Source: DASSQJ01 sp963726295 (GTDB lineage: Bacteria > Actinomycetota > Actinomycetes > Actinomycetales > Dermatophilaceae). Taken from it: a stretch of DNA of 64,000 nucleotides. The stretch covers positions 806,001-870,000 of the forward strand of contig CAVSBW010000001.1 in NCBI GenBank assembly GCA_963726295.1, given 5' to 3'. Within the stretch, counting starts at the first letter, position 1, and every line of letters begins with the position of its first letter. This document shows, one piece after another, positions 42,160 to 50,800 of this stretch. Made by a program: the position numbers and the translations under genes. Below the pieces are notes generated by a model. It did not search any database. It saw nothing but the letters and a program-made list of their open reading frames with translations, and had not been told where the DNA came from.

Positions 42160-42595
42160 GGCGCCCTCTGGCCGGAGGGCTCTCGGCGGACCGGGTGTGG
42201 TGCTCGTCGTCGTCTACGGCGTGCTCGCCCTGGCCGCCACCGGCCGGTCCGTGCTCCAGATCGTGGAGTACTTCGACCAGGCACCCCTCGCGTACCTGCT
42301 CTCGGCGTTCGCCGCGGTCGTCTACGTGATCGCGACCGTGAGCCTCGCGCGCGGTGGGCGGTGGGTCCGGGTGGGGATCGTGGCCTGCAGCATCGAGCTC
42401 GTCGGGGTGCTCGTCGTGGGCGCGGCCTCCTACCTCGTGCCCGAGGCGTTCCCGGACAAGACGGTCTGGTCGCACTTCGGGTCCGGCTACGGCTACGTAC
42501 CGCTCGTGCTGCCGGTGCTCGGCCTCATGTGGTTCCGCCGGGTCGACCGTGGCTGGGCCGGCGAACCGGCCGGGGGGATACCCACCGAACGGTGA
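42149..42595 (+). CDS. Small membrane protein, second gene of pair
   Basis: This 148-aa protein begins at GTG 42149 inside the end of the previous gene. It has about four helices (VVLVVVYGVLALAATG, LAYLLSAFAAVVYVIATVSL, GIVACSIELVGVLVVGAASY and YVPLVLPVLGLMWFRRV). The short loop PEAFPDKTVWSHFGSGYG between the last two helices is typical of a widespread actinobacterial integral membrane family. No function is known. Confidence 0.75.
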   Translation: MPGEAPSGRRALGGPGVVLVVVYGVLALAATGRSVLQIVEYFDQAPLAYLLSAFAAVVYVIATVSLARGGRWVRVGIVACSIELVGVLVVGAASYLVPEAFPDKTVWSHFGSGYGYVPLVLPVLGLMWFRRVDRGWAGEPAGGIPTER

Positions 42596-42648
42596 CGGTG
42601 CTCGGGACCCCCGCCGGCGGTGCCGGGCCGCTCATGTCCGTGGTTCGG

Positions 42649-43080
42649 TCAGGCGGCCGGTTCGAGCACGAGCACCGGGATGAGCCGGTCGGTCTTCACC
42701 TGGTACTCCGCGTAGGGCGGGTAGGCGGCGACGCAGCGCTCCCACCACTGCCGGCGCTCCTCTCCGGTGACCTCGCGGGCCACGGCGGTCCAGGACCGCG
42801 TGCCGTCCTGGAGCGTGATGGTCGGGTCGGCCTGCAGGTTGGCGTACCACTGGGGGTGCTCGGGCGCGCCACCCTTGCTGGCGACGGCCGCGTAGACGCC
42901 GTCGTGCTCGACGCGCATGAGTGGCACCTTGCGGATCGCACCGGTCCTGCGGCCACGCATCGTCAGCATGACGACGGGGCGGTCCATCACGCTGACCGAC
43001 CCGGTGTCACCGGTCTCCTCGATGGTCTCGACCTGGTCGCGGACCCAGCCGGAGGTGCTCGGGATGTAGTTCTCGCTCAT
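42649..43080 (-). CDS. Deazaflavin (F420)-dependent nitroreductase-family protein
   Basis: This 143-aa protein has the split-barrel DUF385/DDN pattern: RPVVMLTMRGRRTGAIRKV, the conserved VASKGGAPEHPQWYANLQAD, and GEERRQWWERCVAAYPPYAE near the C-terminus. Family members bind F420 and reduce quinones or nitro compounds. ATG 43080 gives the standard N-terminus; the codon at 43092 is TTG. It lies 44 bp downstream of the aldo/keto reductase stop on the same strand and may share its transcript. Confidence 0.9.
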   Translation of the reverse strand: MSENYIPSTSGWVRDQVETIEETGDTGSVSVMDRPVVMLTMRGRRTGAIRKVPLMRVEHDGVYAAVASKGGAPEHPQWYANLQADPTITLQDGTRSWTAVAREVTGEERRQWWERCVAAYPPYAEYQVKTDRLIPVLVLEPAA

Positions 43081-43123
43081 GGGGACTGACAACCATCCGG
43101 GGGGCCCGGGTCTTCCCGTGGGG

Positions 43124-44173
43124 TCAGGCGTCGCTCGACGACTTCCACAGGTTGATGCCCGAGTCGACGGCGTGCCGGCCGATCCGTTCCAGCTCGTCGT
43201 CGGTGAACTCCAGCGCCTTCACCGCGTCGAGGCTGTCGTCGAGCTGCGCCACCGACGATGCACCGACCAGCGCCGAGGTCACCCGGGGGTCCCGCAGCAC
43301 CCACGCGATGGCCATCTGGGCCAGGGTCTGCCCGCGATCCCTCGCCATCTGGTTCAAGGCCCGGACGTGCTCCAGCGCCCGGTCGGTGAGCAGACCGGGG
43401 TCGAGCGACTTGTCCTGCGCTGCGCGTGAGCCCTCGGGGATGCCGTCGAGGTACTTGTCGGTGAGCATGCCCTGGGCGAGCGGTGAGAACGCGATGCAGC
43501 CGGTGCCCGTGTCGCCGAGGGCGTCGAGGAGCCCCTCCTCCTCGACCCAGCGGTTGAGCATCGAGTACGAGGGCTGGTGGATGAGCAGCGGGGTGCCGAG
43601 GTCCTCGAGGATGGCGACGGCCTCCCGGGTGCGCTCCGCCGAGTACGAGGAGATGCCGACGTAGAGGGCCTTGCCTGCGCGCACCAGCGAGTCGAGGCCC
43701 CCCATCGTCTCCTCGAGGGGGGTGTCGGGGTCGTAGCGGTGCGAGTAGAAGATGTCGACGTAGTCGAGCCCCATCCGCTGCAGGGACTGGTCGCAGCTCG
43801 CGACGACGTACTTGCGTGAGCCACCGCCCTGGCCGTACGGGCCGGGCCACATGTCGTAGCCCGCCTTGGAGCTGATGACGAGCTCGTCGCGGTACGGGCG
43901 GAAGTCGCGGGCCAGGATGCTCCCGAAGTTGCGTTCTGCGCTGCCGTAGGGCGGCCCGTAGTTGTTGGCGAGGTCGAAGTGCGTGACGCCGCGGTCGAAG
44001 GCCCGGCGGAGCACCGCCTGCTGCCGCTCGAGCGGGACGTCGTCGCCGAAGTTGTGCCACAGCCCGAGCGAGATCGCGGGCAGGTCGAGCCCGGACTCGC
44101 CGGTGCGGCGGTAGGGCATCCCGGCGTCGTAGCGCTGAGCGGCGGCGGTGTACTCGAGAGCGTGGTAAGTCAT
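43124..44173 (-). CDS. Aldo/keto reductase (YghZ/MgrA-like)
   Basis: This 349-aa protein belongs to the AKR14 group. The N-terminus YRRTGESGLDLPAISLGLWH, FDLANNYGPPYGSAERNFGS (catalytic Asp/Tyr), the Lys in ELVISSKAGYDMWPGPYG, and the His in YSHRYDPDTPLEE match E. coli YghZ, which reduces L-glyceraldehyde 3-phosphate and methylglyoxal. The C-terminal LVGASSVAQLDDSLDA binds NADPH. It is divergent from the SAM-IV/metY transcription unit. Confidence 0.92.
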   Translation of the reverse strand: MTYHALEYTAAAQRYDAGMPYRRTGESGLDLPAISLGLWHNFGDDVPLERQQAVLRRAFDRGVTHFDLANNYGPPYGSAERNFGSILARDFRPYRDELVISSKAGYDMWPGPYGQGGGSRKYVVASCDQSLQRMGLDYVDIFYSHRYDPDTPLEETMGGLDSLVRAGKALYVGISSYSAERTREAVAILEDLGTPLLIHQPSYSMLNRWVEEEGLLDALGDTGTGCIAFSPLAQGMLTDKYLDGIPEGSRAAQDKSLDPGLLTDRALEHVRALNQMARDRGQTLAQMAIAWVLRDPRVTSALVGASSVAQLDDSLDAVKALEFTDDELERIGRHAVDSGINLWKSSSDA

Positions 44174-44261
44174 GGCGCCATCCTGCCCCCGGACCGGGCG
44201 GGGTACGCCCGAAGGGTGAGACGGGGCGGGCCGAGCGTGGTGTTCCTCGCGCATCATGGGG

Positions 44262-44375
44262 GGAGGTCATGAGTGCCAGCGCCAAGCCCCGGCTCGCTGG
44301 CCGGCAACCCTCCTACCGCGGTGGGGTGCCCCGGGTGAGGACCTGGCGAGCGGCGCCTGCCGTTCGCAAGCGCGG
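44262..44375 (+). ncRNA. SAM-IV riboswitch upstream of metY
   Basis: The leader reads ggtcatgagtgccagcgc, then aagccccggct, ctggccggcaaccctcc, gcggtggggtgccccgggtg and gaggacc, which is the SAM-IV core. P1 is formed by GGTC (44265-44268) with GACC (44340-44343). A GC hairpin and the conserved GCAAGCGCG follow (to 44375). It lies 83 bp upstream of metY; no strong terminator follows, so translational control is likely. SAM binding should lower MetY production. Confidence 0.9.
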
Positions 44376-44457
44376 GAGGCCTCTCCGGTCACCCCGCCGA
44401 GCACACCCGAGATGTGCGCCCGGCTGCCGCCGGCGCATTCCGACTCCAGGAGCGACC

Positions 44458-45819
44458 ATGAGTGACCAGTCCCAGTGGGGCTTCGAGACCCGACAGATCC
44501 ACGCGGGCCAGACCCCCGACAGCGACACCGGCGCGCGGGCCCTGCCCATCTACCAGACGACCTCGTACGTCTTCAACGACACCGCCCACGCCGAGAACCT
44601 CTTCGCCCTGAAGGAGTTCGGCAACATCTACACCCGGATCATGAACCCGACGCAGGACGCCGTCGAGCAGCGGGTCGCGGCGCTCGAGGGGGGCGTCGGG
44701 GCCCTGTTGGTGGCGTCCGGCCAGGCGGCCACGACCCTCGGCCTGCTCAACGTCGCCGAGGCGGGCGACCACATCGTCTCCAGCGCGGCGCTCTACGGCG
44801 GCACGGTGAACCTGCTGAAGTACACCTTCGCCAAGCTCGGGGTGCAGGTGACCTTCGTCGAGGACCACACCGACCCCGAGGCGTGGCGGGCGGCGGTCCG
44901 GCCCAACACCAAGGCCTTCTTCGGCGAGACCATCGCCAACCCCAAGGCCGAGTTGCTCGACATCGAGGCGGTGGCCGCGGTCGCGCACGAGGTCGGGGTG
45001 CCGCTCGTCGTCGACAACACCATCGCGACGCCGTTCCTCATCCGCCCCCTGGAGTGGGGCGCCGACGTCGTCATCCACTCGGCGACGAAGTACCTGGGCG
45101 GGCACGGGACCTCGATCGCCGGTGTCATCGTCGACGGCGGGACGTTCGACTTCGGCAAGGGCCCGGAGCGGTACCCGAACTACAACACCCCCGACGAGAG
45201 CTACCACGGCCTGGTCTACGCCCGTGACCTCGGCGTGGGCGGCGCCCTCGGGGCGAACCTCGCGTACATCCTCAAGGCACGCGTGCAGCTGCTGCGCGAC
45301 CTCGGTGCGGCGATCTCGCCGTTCAACGCCTTCCTCATCGCGCAGGGCCTGGAGACGCTCAGCCTGCGGGTCGAGCGCCACATCGAGAACGCCCGCCGGG
45401 TCGCCGCGTACCTCGAGACCCACCCACAGGTGGAGGCGGTCCGCTGGGCCTCCCTGTCGACCAGCCCGAGCAAGGCGCTCGCCGACAAGTACGCACCCAA
45501 GGGTGCCGGTGCGGTGCTCGCCTTCGAGATCCGGGGCGGGGTCGAGGCGGGACGACGGTTCGTCGAGGGGCTGTCGCTGCACAGCCACGTCGCCAACATC
45601 GGTGACGTCCGCTCGCTCGCCATCCACCCGGCGTCCACGACGCACAGCCAGGGTGGCGACGAGGACCGCCTCGCAGCCGGGGTCACACCGGGCCTGGTCC
45701 GGCTGGCCGTGGGCATCGAGTCGATCGAGGACATCCTCGCCGACCTGGACGCCGGGTTCGCCGCGTCGGTCCCGTCCGGAGACTCGGCCGACTCGCCCGA
45801 GCTCGTGGGCGCCGGCTGA
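44458..45819 (+). CDS. metY: O-acetylhomoserine sulfhydrylase (aminocarboxypropyltransferase)
   Basis: This 453-aa PLP enzyme of the Cys/Met-metabolism family has the longer length typical of MetY (about 430-450). It has GFETRQIHAGQTPDSDTGAR, RIMNPTQDAVEQRVAALEGG, ASGQAATTLGLLNVAEAGDH, and the PLP lysine in IHSATKYLGGHGTS. It condenses O-acetylhomoserine with sulfide to give homocysteine. AGGAG precedes ATG 44458. Expression is under the SAM-IV riboswitch; its substrate is made by MetX (57640), which has its own SAM-IV copy. Confidence 0.95.
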   Translation: MSDQSQWGFETRQIHAGQTPDSDTGARALPIYQTTSYVFNDTAHAENLFALKEFGNIYTRIMNPTQDAVEQRVAALEGGVGALLVASGQAATTLGLLNVAEAGDHIVSSAALYGGTVNLLKYTFAKLGVQVTFVEDHTDPEAWRAAVRPNTKAFFGETIANPKAELLDIEAVAAVAHEVGVPLVVDNTIATPFLIRPLEWGADVVIHSATKYLGGHGTSIAGVIVDGGTFDFGKGPERYPNYNTPDESYHGLVYARDLGVGGALGANLAYILKARVQLLRDLGAAISPFNAFLIAQGLETLSLRVERHIENARRVAAYLETHPQVEAVRWASLSTSPSKALADKYAPKGAGAVLAFEIRGGVEAGRRFVEGLSLHSHVANIGDVRSLAIHPASTTHSQGGDEDRLAAGVTPGLVRLAVGIESIEDILADLDAGFAASVPSGDSADSPELVGAG

Positions 45820-45837
45820 CGTCACGAGGCGTCCCAC

Positions 45838-45868
45838 GGGGCGGTCCGGCCGACGGCCGGGCCGCCCC
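45838..45868 (+). terminator. Strong hairpin terminator after metY
   Basis: GGGGCGG-T-CCGGCC (45838-45851) pairs with GGCCGG-G-CCGCCCC (45855-45868) over a 3-nt loop. Confidence 0.75.
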
Positions 45869-45908
45869 CTCGCGCGCACGACGGCCCCCATACGCCCTCT
45901 CTCGTGGC

Positions 45909-45914
45909 TAGCGT
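45909..45914 (+). promoter_or_regulatory. -10 hexamer TAGCGT, leaderless start
   Basis: TAGCGT ends 6 nt before ATG 45921. Confidence 0.5.
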
Positions 45915-45920
45915 CGTCGG

Positions 45921-46301
45921 ATGGACGACTCGACGAGACAGGAGCTGCTGGACCTCGAGCACCGCGGGTGGGCGTCCCTCTGCGACGGCACCGGTGACCG
46001 CGTGTACGGCGACCTCATGACCGACGACGGCGTGATGGTGCTCGCGAACGGGGCGGTGATGACGCGGTCCGACGTCGTGGCCTCGCTCGCGCAGGCCCCG
46101 CCGTGGGACGGCTACGACATCGCGGACGAGCGGGTCGTGTCCGCCGGACCCGATGCCGCGGCGCTGGTCTACACCGGCACCGGCCGGCGCGAGGGCGCGG
46201 ACGACTTCGTCGGCGTGATGACCAGCCTCTACGTGAGGCGGGAGGACGGCTGGCGGCTGGCGCTCTACACCCAGACGCCGGTGCCCGACGGCGCCGGCTG
46301 A
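45921..46301 (+). CDS. NTF2-like (DUF4440/SnoaL-type) protein
   Basis: This 126-aa cone-shaped NTF2-fold protein has TRQELLDLEHRGWASLCDG, then DLMTDDGVMVLANGAVM, SLAQAPPWDGYDIADERV and a C-terminal VMTSLYVRREDGWRLALY. These small proteins may be enzymes or binding proteins; no catalytic residues can be assigned. The start is leaderless by the TAGCGT hexamer. The next gene has its own promoter, so it is probably monocistronic. Confidence 0.85.
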   Translation: MDDSTRQELLDLEHRGWASLCDGTGDRVYGDLMTDDGVMVLANGAVMTRSDVVASLAQAPPWDGYDIADERVVSAGPDAAALVYTGTGRREGADDFVGVMTSLYVRREDGWRLALYTQTPVPDGAG

Positions 46302-46363
46302 CCGGCGGCCCGGTCCGCGGACCGGCCTGTGGACAACCGTCGGGCGGGGCGCGACGACCTCCC

Positions 46364-46369
46364 TACGGT
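46364..46369 (+). promoter_or_regulatory. -10 hexamer TACGGT, leaderless start
   Basis: TACGGT ends 6 nt before ATG 46376 of the first gene of the WXG100-like pair. Confidence 0.5.
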
Positions 46370-46375
46370 GCTGGC

Positions 46376-46663
46376 ATGGCCACGTACCGCGTCGACCCTG
46401 ACGAGGTGGCGGCCCTCGGCGCGTCCCTCGTCGAGGTCGCCGAGTCACTGGCGCTCATGGGCGATCCCGAGCCCGACCTCTGGGCACTCGGTCCGGGGTC
46501 GTCGGCCGCCGCGCTCGCCGAGGTGCTCGGGGGGTGGCGGCTGACCCGCCTCCGCACCGCCGAGGACCTGACCGGGCTCGGGGAGGCGGCGGTCGGGGCC
46601 GGCGGCCTCTACCTCGACACCGACGCGGGCGTGCGCCGGCGGCTCGCCGGAGGGCCCGGGTGA
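46376..46663 (+). CDS. Small WXG100/ESX-like helical protein
   Basis: This 95-aa helical protein begins YRVDPDEVAALGASLVEVAE and continues GWRLTRLRTAEDLTGLGEAA, a two-helix hairpin of the size of ESAT-6/WXG100 or LXG-partner proteins. The central turn has LWALGPGSSAAALAEV rather than a classic WxG. The 4-bp overlap (GTGA, 46660-46663) couples it to a larger protein with a WDGPAGEAF motif, as in type VII secretion substrate/chaperone pairs. No secretion-machine genes are in the window, so the role is inferred. Confidence 0.65.
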   Translation: MATYRVDPDEVAALGASLVEVAESLALMGDPEPDLWALGPGSSAAALAEVLGGWRLTRLRTAEDLTGLGEAAVGAGGLYLDTDAGVRRRLAGGPG

Positions 46664-47823
46664 CCCGGCTGCGCCCCCTCGCGGGGTCGCCGGGGTGTGT
46701 GCGCCTCGTGGCCGACCGGCTGGCGGACTCGGGGGTCCGGCTCGCCTCGACCGCCGGCGTCCTGACGCGGCTCCGGCACGGCGCCGTCTGGGACGGACCG
46801 GCGGGGGAGGCGTTCGGTCGGCGGCTGGGGGCGGTGCCGACCACACTCGACGTCGCGTCGCGACGGCTGCTCGGCGCGGTGGCGCCGCTGCGGCGGCTGG
46901 CCGACGCGCTCGAGGACGCCCAGCAGGTCACGGACCTCGAGCAACGTCGCTACGCCGAGGCGGAGGACGCCTACGCCCTCCTCGAGGAGCGGGCCTGGTC
47001 GCTGGTGTCGGCGGGCGCGGGCGAGGCCGACCCGGCGCTGCTCGCGGTGCGGCGCGCCCAGCTGGACGAGACCGAGGCGATGCAGCGCGCCACGGCCCGG
47101 CACACCGCCGCGGTGGAGGGGTACGCGGCGGCGGACAGGCGCTGCGCGGCGGGGCTGCGCTCGCTCGTCGACGACGGTCTCGCCGACCCCTGGGGGTACC
47201 GAGCACTGGGCGTGGCGAGCGAAACGGGCCATGCCGCGGGCTCCCTGGGGGTGCTGGGCCGGCTCGTGCCCGTCGCGGCCGGCGTCACGGTCGTGGGCGA
47301 GGCCACGGGCACCGCGGCCGACACCGCTCTGCTGACCGTGTACGGCGAGGGGAGCTGGTCCGAGCTCGGGGCCTCCGCCGCCCTCGGGGCCACCGCCTTC
47401 CTCGGGCGGGGGCTGGTGGGCGGGGCGACGAAGGGTGCCCGGGTCGGGTCCGAGGGGGTCGAGGTGTTCCGGCGGATGTCGGCGCACGAACGGGTCGTGG
47501 CGGGCGCGGCCGGCGAGGCCCGCCGCCGGGTGGCGCAGCTGCGCCGCACCTTCGACGTCCCACCGCCACGCGCCACCCCGAGCGCACTCGTCGGGGGGCC
47601 GGCCGTCCACGTCGCCCGTGGCGGGTCGGTGCTGAACCGTGTCCGCGACGTGGCCGGCACCGCGCGGGGGCGGGCCCGGGCGGGCATCGACGCCCGGTTC
47701 CTCGACGACTGGCGGCTCGCCACGGCCAACGGCACCCGCCCGATGTACGCGTCGGGTGTGACGCTGCGCGCCGCCGCCGCCGGCGGCGACCGTGCGCTCG
47801 ACCGTCGCGCCGGCGACCGCTGA
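46660..47823 (+). CDS. WXG100-domain protein with hydrophobic middle, putative type VII-linked substrate
   Basis: This 387-aa protein has an N-terminal helical WXG-like domain with WDGPAGEAFGRRL at about residues 42-54. Coiled helices follow (EQRRYAEAEDAYALLEERAW), then a Gly/Ala-rich hydrophobic stretch (about 200-255: LVPVAAGVTVVGEATGTAAD, GASAALGATAFLGRGLVGGA). The Arg-rich C-terminal domain has DARFLDDWRLATANGTRPMY. This layout resembles actinobacterial polymorphic-toxin or LXG-like proteins, but I see no known toxin motif. The GTG start overlaps the previous stop. Confidence 0.7.
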   Translation: MTRLRPLAGSPGCVRLVADRLADSGVRLASTAGVLTRLRHGAVWDGPAGEAFGRRLGAVPTTLDVASRRLLGAVAPLRRLADALEDAQQVTDLEQRRYAEAEDAYALLEERAWSLVSAGAGEADPALLAVRRAQLDETEAMQRATARHTAAVEGYAAADRRCAAGLRSLVDDGLADPWGYRALGVASETGHAAGSLGVLGRLVPVAAGVTVVGEATGTAADTALLTVYGEGSWSELGASAALGATAFLGRGLVGGATKGARVGSEGVEVFRRMSAHERVVAGAAGEARRRVAQLRRTFDVPPPRATPSALVGGPAVHVARGGSVLNRVRDVAGTARGRARAGIDARFLDDWRLATANGTRPMYASGVTLRAAAAGGDRALDRRAGDR

Positions 47824-47883
47824 GCGGCGGAGCGGCTCGAGGCGACGGGTCGATACCGGGTCGTCGCGCTCGCGGCGCCGACC

Positions 47884-47889
47884 TATCCT
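47884..47889 (+). promoter_or_regulatory. -10 hexamer TATCCT, leaderless start
   Basis: TATCCT ends 7 nt before ATG 47897 of hrpA. Confidence 0.5.
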
Positions 47890-47896
47890 GACGCGC

Positions 47897-50800
47897 ATGC
47901 CCGCCGAGCCCGACCCCCGGAGCCCTGCGCCCGGGGGTCGCCCCGCCGCGGCGGGGAGGCGTCGGCGCCGGAGGAGGAGCGCGGCCGAGGACCCGGGCCG
48001 GGGGAGCGCGGTGCGCACATCCCGCCCGCCGGTCGACCGTGCCGACCTGCACTACCCCGAGCACCTCCCCGTCGTCGAGCGCCGCGACGACGTCCTCGCG
48101 GCCCTGCGCGACCACCAGGTCGTCGTCATCGCCGGGGAGACCGGATCGGGCAAGACCACCCAGCTGCCCAAGATGTGCCTCGAGCTCGGCCTCGGCAGCA
48201 CCGGGCAGATCGGCCACACCCAGCCCCGGCGGATCGCGGCCCGCTCGGTGGCCGAGCGCCTCGCGGAGGAGCTGGAGGTGCCGCTGGGCGGCACCGTCGG
48301 CTACCAGGTGCGCTTCACCGACGAGAGCAGCGACGCCACCCGGGTGAAGGTGATGACCGACGGCATCCTCCTGAACGAGATGCAGCGCGACCGCGACCTG
48401 CGACGGTACGACACGATCATCATCGACGAGGCGCACGAGCGCAGCCTCACCATCGACTTCATCCTCGGCTACCTCAAGCAGCTGCTGCCGCGCCGTCCCG
48501 ACCTGAAGGTCGTGGTCACCTCGGCCACGATCGACCCCGACCGGTTCGCCACGCACTTCGCCACCGACGACCGGGGCGAGGTCGTCCGGGAGGTGCCGGT
48601 GATCGAGGTCTCGGGGCGCACCTTCCCCGTCGAGGTGCGCTACCGGCCGCTCGTCGAGCTGGACGCGGACGGACGGCACGTCGTGGCCGAGAAGGAGCAG
48701 GTCACCGGTGTCGTCGAGGCGGTCGAGGAGCTGTGGACCGAGGCCCCTCCCAGCCCCGAGGCCACCGACATCCTCGTGTTCTTCTCCGGGGAGCGCGAGA
48801 TCCGCGACGCCGCGGAGGCCCTCACCGGCCTGGGGCTGCCGAACACCGAGGTGCTGCCGCTGTTCGCCCGCCTCTCGGCCGCCGAGCAGCACCGGGTCTT
48901 CCACCGGGGGAGTGGCCGGCGGATCGTCCTGGCCACCAACGTGGCGGAGACCTCGCTCACCGTGCCGGGGATCGGCTACGTGGTCGACACCGGGACGGCG
49001 CGCATCTCGCGCTACAGCCAGCGCACCAAGGTCCAGAGACTGCCCATCGAGCCGGTGAGCCGGGCGAGCGCCGCACAGCGGGCCGGCCGGTGCGGGCGGG
49101 TGGCGCCAGGGGTGTGCATCCGCCTCTACTCCGAGGAGGACTTCCAGGCGCGCGACGAGTTCACCGAGCCCGAGGTCCAGCGCACGTCGCTGGCGTCGGT
49201 GATCCTCCAGATGACCTCCTTGGGCCTCGGCGACGTCGCGCGCTTCCCTTTCGTCGACCCGCCGGACGCCCGGCAGGTGGCCGATGGCGTGCGCCTGCTC
49301 GAGGAGCTCGGAGCCTTCTCCACCGACGAACGGGGGCCGGGGCGCCACCGGGGCCGGGCCCGCCGGCTCACCCCGACCGGCCGGGCGCTGGCGCGCCTGC
49401 CGCTGGACCCGCGGCTGGCGCGGATGGTCGTCGAGGCGGGCCGCCTCGGCTGCACCCGCGAGGTGCTCGTCCTCGTCGCCGCCCTCTCCATCCAGGACCC
49501 CCGCGAACGGCCGGTGGACAAGGCGGCGCAGGCCGACCAGCAGCACGCGCGGTTCCGGCACGACACGTCCGACTTCGCCACCCTCCACAACCTCTGGCGG
49601 TACCTCAAGGCGCAGCAGAAGGAGCTGTCACACAGCGCGTTCCGGCGGATGTGCCGGGCCGAGTACCTGCACTACCTGCGCATCCGGGAGTGGCAGGACC
49701 TCCACGCCCAGCTGCGCCGGGCCTGTCGGTCCGTCCGCATCGACCCGGACCTCGCGACCGCCACGAAGGACCGCGACCCCGACTGGGACACCGTGCACCG
49801 GGCACTCCTCGCCGGCCTGCTCTCGCACGTGGGGGCGCACGACCAGGTGCGCCGCGAGTACCTCGGCGCGCGTGGTGCCCGCTTCGGCATCAGCCCGGGG
49901 TCGACGCTGTTCCGCCGTCGCCCGGAGCTCGTCATGGCCGCCGAGCTGGTGGAGACGAGCCGGCTGTGGGCGCGCACCGTCGCCGTCATCGAGCCCGATT
50001 GGGCCGAGGAGGCCGGCGCGCACGTCGTGACGCGGACCGTCAGCGAACCGCGCTGGAGCAAGAACGCCGGGGCGGCGGTCGCGACCGAGCGGGTCACGCT
50101 CTTCGGCGTCCCCCTCGTCACCGACCGCACCGTCCAGTACGCCCGCATCGACCCGGAGGCGGCGCGCGACATCTTCATCCGGTCCGCGCTCGTCGAGGGC
50201 GACTGGGACCCGCACCACGACTTCTGGGCAGCGAACCGCCGCACGCTGCGGCGGGTGGCCGAGCTCGAGGAACGTGCCCGGCGCCGCGACATCGTGGTCG
50301 ACGACGAGGTCGTCCACGCCTTCTACGAGGCCCGCATCCCGCCGGACGTCGTGAGCGAGCGGCACTTCGACCGGTGGTGGCGCGGGGAGCGTCGCGTGCG
50401 TCCCGACCTGCTGACCCTGACCGAGGAGGTCCTCACCTCCGAGGCCGGCGACGAGGTGTCGGCCACCGACTACCCGCGGACCTGGCGGCAGGGCGACCTG
50501 GAGCTCGACGTGACCTATCAGTTCGCGCCGGGTGCGGAGGCCGACGGCGTCACCGTGCACGTGCCCGTCGCGGTCCTCAACCGGCTGGAGACGGACGGCT
50601 TCGACTGGCAGGTGCCGGGTCTGCGCGACGACCTCGCCGTGGCGCTGCTCAAGTCGCTGCCGAAGGCCACGCGCCGCCACTTCGTGCCCACGCCCGACCA
50701 CGCGGCCGCCGCCCTGGCCGACGCCGACCCCCAGCGGGGCCGGCTCACCGACGAGCTGGTGCGGGTGCTCCACGAGAGCACCGGCGTGCGGATCGACCCG

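Noticed and set aside
46311..46324. CGGTCCGCGGACCG palindrome after the NTF2-like gene
   Set aside because: It has no loop and no clear regulatory context; it could be a weak terminator, but the evidence is insufficient.
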